Shown here: positions 1 to 4,101 of the stretch, piece by piece | Position numbering within the stretch: the stretch's first letter is position 1 | Layout of the letters: each line of letters starts with the position of its first letter | Assembly (NCBI GenBank): GCA_030698575.1 | Contig: JAUYMQ010000485.1 | Span: 1-6,693, forward strand | Origin: Deltaproteobacteria bacterium | GTDB taxonomy: Bacteria; JAUYMQ01 | Reading direction: 5' to 3' | DNA length: 6,693 nt | Made by a program: the position numbers and the translations under genes | The notes under the pieces: generated by a model | The model's input: the letters and a program-made list of their open reading frames with translations, nothing else | What the model was told of the DNA's origin: nothing | The model's database searches: none

Positions 1-334
1 CCACTGGCGGCTCGAGCTCGAAGCCGGCCGGCAGCCGCGCGAACCAGAAGTCGAGTCGCGATCCCTCGACCGAGACCTGCACGACCAGGCCCCGCCGCAC
101 CAGTGCCGCGCGCACCTCTTCGAAATGGCTCTGCGACATGCCGAGCTGCGCGGCCGCCTCTGCGGGCTTGAGGAACGCCCCATCGCCGTTGTCGAGCTCA
201 CGCAGGAGCTGGAGCACGAGCTTCGCGGACTGGGGTAGCTGATACGAGGCCCGGAACACCGCGATCGCCCAGTGCGTGAGTCGCGGGCAGGGCCGCCGCT
301 CCGGTCGGACATGGCGCCGGCGCCGCTGGGTCAC
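1..334 (-). CDS. Winged-helix/HTH DNA-binding protein, C-terminus beyond window (partial)
   Basis: The reading frame stays open from a GTG at 334-332 to the window edge, giving 111 residues without a stop. The first ~25 residues are Arg-rich. Residues ~30-85 look like a winged-helix fold: a helix (AKLVLQLLREL), then a helix-turn-helix (LKPAEAAAQLGMSQSHFEEVRAALVRRGLV), then a strand-like VVQVSVEGSRLDFWF wing. Third codon positions are strongly G/C, as expected for a real gene here. The GTG overlaps the stop of the upstream SWIM gene as GTGA, so the two are probably translationally coupled, and it is last in a four-gene leftward operon. Such helices occur in phage replication-initiation proteins and in transcription factors; the visible part does not decide between them. 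The DNA-binding role is inferred from the fold pattern. Confidence 0.7.
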   Translation of the reverse strand, partial: MTQRRRRHVRPERRPCPRLTHWAIAVFRASYQLPQSAKLVLQLLRELDNGDGAFLKPAEAAAQLGMSQSHFEEVRAALVRRGLVVQVSVEGSRLDFWFARLPAGFELEPPV

Positions 335-609
335 GCGGAATCCTCGGAGGGTGGGACGTCGCGATCGGTCAGGCCCGGGCCCGCGGCGATCGCTCTCTCG
401 AGCGGGGCGAGCTGTAGATAGGCGGTCACCGCCTCGACGTGCCGGCACGGCCGATGGAATCCGCCAGCCGGGCAATCGCAGCGCACCGCGTCAGCGCTGA
501 TCGTGACGACGTGATGCCGCGCGCTGCCGCGGCAGATCCCGCCGCACGGGACCTCGTAGCGGCCGGCGCCGAGCGGCGTGACGTGCAGGACCGCGCCGGT
601 GGCGGTCAC
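331..609 (-). CDS. Small SWIM zinc-finger protein
   Basis: A 92-aa protein starting at GTG 609-607, which overlaps the preceding gene's TGA as GTGA. The central part contains C44-x-C46-x8-C55-x-H57 (RCDCPAGG..RPCRH), which is the SWIM zinc-finger signature CxCx(n)CxH. It is preceded by two strand-like stretches (LHVTPLGAGRYEV and HHVVTISADAV), the usual layout of SWIM domains. SWIM domains bind zinc and are found fused to SWI2/SNF2 ATPases, transposases and recombination factors; stand-alone small versions are known in phages and mobile elements, usually without a function. The C-terminal ~30 residues are acidic and Pro-rich and probably disordered. Its place between two DNA-binding genes suggests a role in DNA or protein binding, but that is inference. 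Confidence 0.8.
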   Translation of the reverse strand: MTATGAVLHVTPLGAGRYEVPCGGICRGSARHHVVTISADAVRCDCPAGGFHRPCRHVEAVTAYLQLAPLERAIAAGPGLTDRDVPPSEDSA

Positions 610-779
610 GTCTCCACCTCGCGGAGCGCGTTGACCAGGTCGAGCTCACGCCGGACCACGGCGAAGCGCGTGAGGGCCGGATGCACAGTAGGTGGCAGCT
701 CGACAGGCGCCGGGCCTAGTAGCCGGAGGACTCGCGCTCCCCGTCCCGCGCGATTAAGTTTCTGATGCGGCGCGTCCAC
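606..779 (-). CDS. Small hypothetical protein in the RHH-SWIM operon
   Basis: Unrecognised small protein whose TGA overlaps the GTG of the SWIM gene (GTGA). Three in-frame GTG starts are possible, at 800, 794 and 779. I chose 779 (57 aa) because AAAGAG lies 6 nt upstream and it gives the shortest overlap (26 bp) with the upstream RHH gene; starting at 800 gives 64 aa. The N-terminal half is basic with a Leu/Pro-rich stretch (ARVLRLLGPAPVELPP), and the C-terminal half looks helical (RFAVVRRELDLVNALREVE). No cysteine cluster, signal peptide or membrane segment is visible. Support comes mainly from its position in a tightly coupled operon and G/C-rich third positions. Confidence 0.55.
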   Translation of the reverse strand: MDAPHQKLNRAGRGARVLRLLGPAPVELPPTVHPALTRFAVVRRELDLVNALREVET

Positions 780-1044
780 GCCGTGCTCTTTCACTTCCAC
801 GCCGGCCGCCTGCTCGGGCGGCCGTCGCGTTTTCAGGGATGGTGGCCGGCGCGGCCTCCGCTAACACCTGCCGCAGGATCGCGCGCGCCAACCGCCCTGC
901 TGGCACGCCCAGTCGCGCGGCCGTCCGCTCGAGCTGCTCGCGGTCCGTGGTGCTCACCCTTACCACGATCTGCTCGTCGAGCGGCTCGCTACGGCGGAGG
1001 CCCGGCAGATCCTCCAGCTTCGTCGGTGGCATGATCGCGTGCAT
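754..1044 (-). CDS. Ribbon-helix-helix DNA-binding protein
   Basis: A 96-aa protein from ATG 1044 (a second in-frame ATG at 1032 is also possible). Residues ~25-62 fit a ribbon-helix-helix fold: a strand with alternating hydrophobics (QIVVRVS), helix A (TTDREQLERTAARLG), a short turn (VPAG) and helix B (RLARAILRQVLAE). RHH proteins bind DNA as dimers through the paired strands and usually repress their own promoters. The tail (~70-96) is Arg/Ala-rich and probably disordered. It is first in a leftward operon, and its start codon lies inside a 19-bp inverted repeat at 1034-1052, which would suit autoregulation. It is divergent from the HTH/AT-hook gene at 1076. It could be an antitoxin-type regulator, but no toxin is recognisable next to it. 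Confidence 0.8.
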   Translation of the reverse strand: MHAIMPPTKLEDLPGLRRSEPLDEQIVVRVSTTDREQLERTAARLGVPAGRLARAILRQVLAEAAPATIPENATAARAGGRRGSERARRGRAASET

Positions 1045-1052
1045 GACGCGAT
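1034..1052. promoter_or_regulatory. 19-bp inverted repeat over the RHH gene start, putative operator
   Basis: ATCGCGT-GCATG-ACGCGAT: perfect 7-bp arms around a 5-bp spacer. It covers the ATG at 1044-1042 of the RHH gene and ends within the likely -10 box (1051-1056), so a bound protein would block transcription start. The probable ligand is the RHH protein itself or the divergent HTH regulator at 1076; this is inferred from position only. Confidence 0.55.
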
Positions 1053-1056
1053 GATA
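1051..1056 (-). promoter_or_regulatory. Putative -10 box (TATCAT) of the RHH operon, leaderless geometry
   Basis: Read leftward, the sequence is TATCAT (5 of 6 matches to TATAAT), ending 6 nt before the ATG at 1044. That spacing would put the transcription start at or near the A of the ATG, a leaderless message, and no Shine-Dalgarno is visible upstream. There is no good -35 hexamer 17 bp further up, so the call rests on the -10 box and its spacing. Confidence 0.35.
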
Positions 1057-1075
1057 TGCCGTAGCTTTCGAAGTA

Positions 1076-1873
1076 GTGGAAATCCCGAAAATCCCCGATA
1101 AGTCGGACAGGCGACGCGCCAGTTCGGTGCCCCTCGACGGGCGAGCGGTCTACGGGCGGTTGGTGCAGGCCGTCACCGAGCGCGCCGCGAGAGACGGACG
1201 GGTGCCCAGAGACCCATCGAGGCCCTCGGCGCGGTGGACTGGCGCCCGGCGGGCGCTGGCGTGCGCCATTCGACGGGCGGGCCTCACGTGGGACACGGTC
1301 TCGAAAAAGCTGAGGGGGGAGCGCCGCCTAACCCACACCGATCTTCGCGAGATCGCCACAATCTTCGGGGAAAACGCCCAGTGGCTGGCGACCGGTCAGG
1401 GGCCCCACGGCGATGTGTGGATCCGACAGCACTTTGAGGCCCTGGCCCGCGGTCGCGGACTGTCGTTGCCACCTCATCGATCCGTCCCCATCGTCCAGCG
1501 AGGCACGAAGAGGGGCCGAGGCCGGCCAAGAAAACTTATCCGCGGGCGGCGCCGACACCCGTACACGTCATTTCCGCAGGATCCGGCCGCGCTCAAAGCA
1601 TGTCTCGCGTGGCTCGCCCGCAACCCGGACATCATCGACGAGTGGGTCGGAAGAGAGCTTGACCAGGGGCCGCAGAGGCCAGCCTTGGAGCTGCTACTCG
1701 AGGCCGCGCGCCGAGCGGAGGCTGCGGTCGACCGGGCCGCCGCGATCAACCGCCGTGCGCTGGTGACAGAGGTCCGAAGCATTCTCGACCACCTCGGGGA
1801 TCACAGCGAGCAGATGCGAGAAGATGAGCAGCTCCGTCGCACGGCAAAGCGGACCCGCCGCCAGTCGCGTTAG
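1076..1873 (+). CDS. XRE/CI-like HTH regulator with AT-hook
   Basis: A 265-aa basic protein from GTG 1076. Residues ~58-108 fit an XRE/phage-repressor helix-turn-helix: ACAIRRAGLTWDTVSKKLRG, then RRLTHTDLREIATIFG, ending ENAQWLATGQGP, which closely resembles the end of phage repressor HTH domains. Residues 146-153 (RGRGRPRK) form an AT-hook core flanked by basic residues, a minor-groove DNA-binding motif. The C-terminal ~95 residues are predicted helical (LKACLAWLARNPDIIDEWVG, then a long Ala/Arg-rich helix) and may dimerise. It is divergent from the RHH operon across a 31-bp gap and converges on operon B with only 4 bp between stops. The start is uncertain: there is no good Shine-Dalgarno, and a GTG at 1127 is also in frame. 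A regulator of the element is the likely role; target genes are unknown. Confidence 0.75.
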   Translation: MEIPKIPDKSDRRRASSVPLDGRAVYGRLVQAVTERAARDGRVPRDPSRPSARWTGARRALACAIRRAGLTWDTVSKKLRGERRLTHTDLREIATIFGENAQWLATGQGPHGDVWIRQHFEALARGRGLSLPPHRSVPIVQRGTKRGRGRPRKLIRGRRRHPYTSFPQDPAALKACLAWLARNPDIIDEWVGRELDQGPQRPALELLLEAARRAEAAVDRAAAINRRALVTEVRSILDHLGDHSEQMREDEQLRRTAKRTRRQSR

Positions 1874-1877
1874 GCGG

Positions 1878-2084
1878 CTACTCGACCAGTTTCAGCGGCC
1901 GGAGATGGTGAAGGTGCTTCGCCCACCCCGGCAACTTCTTCCGCGGACCCGGATCGTAGGGCGGGGCTGCCCCCACGAGCCCGATGAACGACGGGCCCCG
2001 TTTGCAGGCCGCCAGCATGTCGTCGAGTCTGGGCGGCGACGGCGGCGTGCGCGGCAGCAGCCGAAGCGGAGCCGGACGCGTCAC
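1878..2084 (-). CDS. Small hypothetical protein, last gene of operon B
   Basis: A 68-aa unrecognised protein. The frame is open further upstream (to 2132), but I chose GTG 2084 because it overlaps the TGA of the previous gene as GTGA, matching the other junctions of this operon. The N-terminus is Pro/Arg-rich and contains APLRLLPR, which also occurs in the 33-aa protein two genes upstream (2299-2400). The remainder (DDMLAACKRGPSFIGLVG, then PGPRKKLPGWAKHLHHLRPL) looks like a small folded, basic domain with one Cys and two adjacent His. No family was recognised. It ends 4 bp from the stop of the convergent regulator gene. Confidence 0.6.
   Translation of the reverse strand: MTRPAPLRLLPRTPPSPPRLDDMLAACKRGPSFIGLVGAAPPYDPGPRKKLPGWAKHLHHLRPLKLVE
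2049..2069 (-). repeat. Copy 1 of a 21-bp repeat encoding APLRLLPR
   Basis: This stretch near the start of the 68-aa gene matches 2350-2370 in the 33-aa gene at 19 of 21 positions, with weaker similarity on both sides. Both copies are read in the same frame and give the peptide APLRLLPR. The match may reflect duplication of a short coding segment or constraint on the peptide. Confidence 0.55.
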
Positions 2085-2302
2085 GCCTCCACCTTCAGCA
2101 GATAGCCCGCCTTGACCGCGCGGCGGTGGCACATGGAGCAGTCGTCCGGGCCCTTCGCCTCGAGACGTCCCTGCGTATCACAGCGCGCGCCCGTAAACAG
2201 CCAAGCGCGGCACAGGCTCTGCGCCCCGCGCACCGGGAACAGGTGTGCTTTGCGCGAGAGCGGGGGCCAGCGGTACTCGACGATGATCGCCTCACCGCTC
2301 AC
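2081..2302 (-). CDS. Small zinc-binding-type protein (H/C/CxxC)
   Basis: A 73-aa protein from GTG 2302, which overlaps the 33-aa gene's TGA as GTGA. The same frame is open up to 2521, but that upstream part is low-complexity and lies over two other genes, so I do not use it. The protein has the spaced ligands H20, C31, C55 and C58 (KAHLFPVRGAQSLCRAW, then DDCSMCHRR), plus C41. This arrangement of His, Cys and a late CxxC is common in small uncharacterised actinobacterial and actinophage proteins believed to bind zinc; that comparison is from memory. The C-terminus ends AVKAGYLLKVEA. Function is unknown; its company of regulators suggests a nucleic-acid or protein-binding role. Confidence 0.65.
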   Translation of the reverse strand: MSGEAIIVEYRWPPLSRKAHLFPVRGAQSLCRAWLFTGARCDTQGRLEAKGPDDCSMCHRRAVKAGYLLKVEA

Positions 2303-2400
2303 GGAACGCCTCCGTCGCCCCGCTCGCCGGCGTCGGGTGGCGAGGCCGCGCGCGGCAGCAGCCTGAGCGGCGCCGCCCGCTCGTCTCGGTGGCCGGTCAC
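2299..2400 (-). CDS. 33-aa micro-protein coupled on both sides
   Basis: A very short gene that links the XRE regulator and the 73-aa gene. It starts at GTG 2400, overlapping the regulator's TGA as GTGA, and its own TGA overlaps the next GTG in the same way. The protein is charged and Pro-rich, beginning MTGHRDERAAPLRLLPR and ending GDGGVP. It shares APLRLLPR with the last protein of the operon. Two precise overlaps plus the shared peptide argue that it is translated, whether for its product or for coupling. No family was recognised, and chance cannot be excluded for an ORF of this length. Confidence 0.5.
   Translation of the reverse strand: MTGHRDERAAPLRLLPRAASPPDAGERGDGGVP
2350..2370 (-). 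repeat. Copy 2 of the 21-bp repeat encoding APLRLLPR
   Basis: Partner of 2049-2069 (19 of 21 identical), lying in the 33-aa gene at nearly the same distance from its GTG start. Confidence 0.55.
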
Positions 2401-2600
2401 CGCTTCCGTCGCGCCGTCGGGCGCGCCGGCACACCGTCGCGGCGCCAGCAGTCGAGGAGCAGGGCGACAGCCTCGGGGACATCGCGCCGTCCGGTAGCCC
2501 AGCGGTTGACCGTGCCGACATCGAGCTTGAGCCGGAACGCGAACTGGCGCTGCGAGAGCCCCAGGCGCTTCAGGGTATGGCGGAGCTGGATCGCCGTCAT
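2397..2600 (-). CDS. Small XRE-type HTH regulator
   Basis: A 67-aa protein from ATG 2600; the frame also contains a TTG at 2609, which lies inside the operator palindrome and is less likely. Residues ~8-50 form a helix-turn-helix of the XRE type: LRHTLKRLGLSQRQFAFRLK, then LDVGTVNRWATGRRDVPEAV. The recognition-helix region GTVNRWATGRR is typical, and the tail is basic (PTARRKR). This size is common for phage and plasmid regulators that bind as dimers. It leads operon B, and a perfect 19-bp palindrome lies 4 bp upstream of its ATG, strongly suggesting autoregulation and possibly control of the divergent recombinase operon. No Shine-Dalgarno is visible at the usual distance. Confidence 0.8.
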   Translation of the reverse strand: MTAIQLRHTLKRLGLSQRQFAFRLKLDVGTVNRWATGRRDVPEAVALLLDCWRRDGVPARPTARRKR

Positions 2601-2604
2601 GGAG

Positions 2605-2623
2605 GTCAACCTAATAGGTTGAC
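2605..2623. promoter_or_regulatory. Perfect 19-bp palindrome, putative operator of the XRE regulator
   Basis: GTCAACCTA-A-TAGGTTGAC: perfect 9-bp arms around one central base. It lies directly before the ATG at 2600 and in the divergent gap before the gene at 2691. Its right arm also forms part of a TTGACA hexamer (2619-2624). Size and symmetry fit a dimeric HTH repressor site. The likely ligand is the product of 2397-2600, by position. Confidence 0.75.
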
Positions 2624-2624
2624 A

Positions 2625-2646
2625 TGGCCTTGCGCCATATAGGCCA
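2625..2646. repeat. Second inverted repeat in the divergent control region
   Basis: Arms TGGCCT and AGGCCA (6 bp each) flank a 10-bp centre. It directly follows the 19-bp palindrome and covers the -35 area of the rightward promoter. It may be a second operator or a chance GC-rich pairing. Confidence 0.3.
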
Positions 2647-2658
2647 AAGACTTATATC
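2630..2658 (+). promoter_or_regulatory. Putative promoter of the rightward recombinase operon
   Basis: TTGCGC (2630-2635) and TATATC (2653-2658) are separated by 17 bp, in an AT-rich island that stands out in this GC-rich region. Transcription would start about 25 bp before the ATG at 2691, which has GGAGAG at 2679-2684 as its ribosome binding site. The overlap with both inverted repeats suggests repressor control. Confidence 0.4.
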
Positions 2659-2690
2659 ATAGTGTAGACAACCCAACCGGAGAGGGACCC

Positions 2691-3185
2691 ATGCTGCACT
2701 ACTGGGAAGAGCTCGACGACGAACAGGACGACGAGGGCGAGGAGTGGAAACACGGCGCGCGAGAGGCTGCTGCGTCAGACGGCGAGACGGTCGAGCGCTT
2801 TCTCGCGGAGATCGACGTCGCACTCTACGACCGCAACGGGAACGCCGTCTCGTGCCCCGAGGAGCCCGCCGCATGGCAGCTCGCGCTCTGCTCTGGCGCC
2901 GACTCGGCCGGGGTGTCTGCAACAGGCTCTACGGTCGGCACGCTCGCATCCTCGCACGGTGGCCGCGCATCTGTGCGTGCGGGCGCGAGTTCCGGGGCCC
3001 GCAGCGCACGACGACGCGGTGCCCGACGTGCCGGCGACCGGGCCGCGTGGCGAAGGGAGGCCGTCGATGACCGCCGCCCTCACCATCCGTTCCGGCATCG
3101 CCGCGCCGCTGGCCTCGATCGTCGAGAGCTTCCTTGCTGGCCGCAGCGCGCACACCCTACGCGCCTACCGGCGGGACCTTCATGA
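2691..3185 (+). CDS. Small acidic protein; true 3' end doubtful
   Basis: It starts at ATG 2691 with a good ribosome binding site (GGAGAG, 2679-2684). The first ~60 residues look like a real protein: a very acidic N-terminus (EELDDEQDDEGEEW), then a helical part (DGETVERFLAEIDVALYDRNGN). After about residue 60 the frame becomes Ala/Ser/Arg-rich filler and runs through the zinc-ribbon gene and into the recombinase gene, ending at 3185. That overlap is implausible, so either the real C-terminus is lost by a frameshift near 2873 or the long tail is tolerated. An acidic small protein between regulators and recombinase could be a DNA mimic or an excisionase-type partner, but nothing specific supports this. 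Only the N-terminal part is confident. Confidence 0.5.
   Translation: MLHYWEELDDEQDDEGEEWKHGAREAAASDGETVERFLAEIDVALYDRNGNAVSCPEEPAAWQLALCSGADSAGVSATGSTVGTLASSHGGRASVRAGASSGARSARRRGARRAGDRAAWRREAVDDRRPHHPFRHRRAAGLDRRELPCWPQRAHPTRLPAGPS
2873..3070 (+). CDS. Small zinc-ribbon protein upstream of the recombinase
   Basis: A 65-aa basic protein from ATG 2873, which has GAGGAG at 2859-2864, 8 nt upstream: a strong ribosome binding site inside the preceding frame. The protein contains C34-x-C36 (ICACGREF) and C50-x2-C53 (RCPTCRRP), a compact zinc-ribbon pattern, preceded by an Arg-rich helix-like N-terminus. Its TGA overlaps the recombinase ATG as ATGA, so the two are coupled. Small basic zinc ribbons in this position may bind DNA and assist recombination, but this is inference. 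The frame also extends upstream to 2744, so it could originally have been the C-terminus of the acidic protein, joined by a -1 shift. Confidence 0.65.
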   Translation: MAARALLWRRLGRGVCNRLYGRHARILARWPRICACGREFRGPQRTTTRCPTCRRPGRVAKGGRR

Positions 3186-3994
3186 CTTCGCCCGCTACCT
3201 AGGCGCCCCTGTTCTCGACGCGGCGGCCGCGCAGCTCCTTGGAGCCGCGCCTGGTGGCGCGAACGCGCTGGCGCTCGCCTACCGCGCCAACCTCACGGAC
3301 CGCCAGCTCGCCGCCGCGACCGTCAACCGGCGGCTCGCGGCGCTCCGGTCGCTGGTGAAACTCGCCCGCACCCTCGGCCTTGTGACGTGGACGCTCGAGG
3401 TCTCCGGGCTCGCGGCCGAGCCCTACCGCGACACCCGCGGGCCTGGACTCGCCGGCGTGCGCCAGCTCCTCCGCCGCGTCACCCGCCGGTACGACACCAA
3501 GGGACGGCGCGACCATGCGATTCTCCGGCTCCCTGTTCGATCTCGGCCTCCGCCGCAGCGAGACCGTCGCGCTCGACCGCGCCGACCTGGACCTCGATGC
3601 CGCCACGCTCGCTGTCCTGGGCAAGGGGCGGACGGGGAAGGTTCCGCTCACGCTGCCCGAGCCCACCAGGGACGCACTCCGGGCGTGGCTGGAGGCGCGC
3701 GGGGATGATCGCGGCCCGTTGTTCGTGGACCTCGCCCGGGATCGGCGAGGCGGACGGCTGTCGAGCACCAGCGTCTACCGGATGGTGCGGGCACTCGGCA
3801 CGGCGGTCGGGCTCACGGTGCGACCTCACGGCCTCCGTCACACCGCCATCACCGCGGCGCTCGACCTCATGGGAGACCTGCGCGCCGTGCAGCGGTTCAG
3901 CCGACACCGGGACGTGCGCACGCTCACCCGCTACGACGACAACCGAGCCGACCTCGGGGGAGACGTGGCCCGGCGGGTCGCCGCTACGGCCTAA
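3067..3994 (+). pseudogene. Tyrosine recombinase/integrase with a +1 frameshift
   Basis: ATG 3067 overlaps the preceding TGA (ATGA). Frame one gives the N-terminal core-binding domain (residues ~12-50, SFLAGRSAHTLRAYRRDL; then AATVNRRLAALRSLVKLA) and runs to about 3531. The homology then continues one base later, from CTG 3533 (LFDLGLRRSETVALD), to TAA 3994. Skipping one C of the CCC run at 3531-3533 gives a 308-aa protein, a normal XerC/D-like size. The catalytic residues are all present in the joined product: R162 (GLRRSE), K186 (GKGR), H254 and R257 (PHGLRH), H280 (SRHRD) and Y289 (RYDD). The enzyme class cuts and rejoins DNA through the tyrosine for site-specific integration or excision. 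The break could be a sequencing error, a real inactivation or programmed shifting; the intact active site favours a recent event or an artefact. Confidence 0.9.
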
Positions 3995-4037
3995 GGAGCG
4001 CATCGGCGCGCACGGGACCGACTTCACCGTGCTGATA

Positions 4038-4071
4038 CCACGTGTCATGCGGTCAAGGCTAGATCACGTGG
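4038..4071. repeat. Paired CACGTG inverted repeat downstream of the recombinase
   Basis: CCACGTG (4038-4044) and CACGTGG (4065-4071) form perfect 7-bp inverted arms 20 bp apart. Each contains the 6-bp palindrome CACGTG, with centres 26 bp apart. The pair lies between the recombinase stop and the start at 4102, so it could be an operator for that gene or arm sites of an attachment site. No matching copy was seen elsewhere in the window. Confidence 0.4.
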
Positions 4072-4089
4072 CGAGTTCAGCCTATCCGC

Positions 4090-4095
4090 TATTGT
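4090..4095 (+). promoter_or_regulatory. Putative -10 box (TATTGT) before the 4102 gene
   Basis: TATTGT ends 6 nt before ATG 4102, the same geometry as at the RHH gene, and no Shine-Dalgarno precedes that ATG. This suggests leaderless transcription from the start codon. The right CACGTGG arm falls where a -35 element would lie. Several further ATGs follow within 45 nt, so the start is not certain. Confidence 0.3.
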
Positions 4096-4101
4096 TTAAC
4101 C

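Noticed and set aside
276-765. Rightward frames opposite the SWIM operon
   Set aside because: Arg-rich shadows; the leftward frames have the zinc-finger motif and coupled starts.
2303-2521. N-terminal extension of the 73-aa gene to 2521
   Set aside because: The extra residues are Arg/Ala filler lying over the XRE and 33-aa genes; the GTGA start at 2302 fits the operon pattern.
2619-2624. TTGACA as -35 of the rightward operon
   Set aside because: A perfect -35 match, but nothing like a -10 box at 15-19 bp; it is part of the palindrome arm. TTGCGC/TATATC fits better.
3199-4048. Two 189-aa leftward frames antisense to the recombinase
   Set aside because: Typical GC-rich antisense shadows of a real gene.
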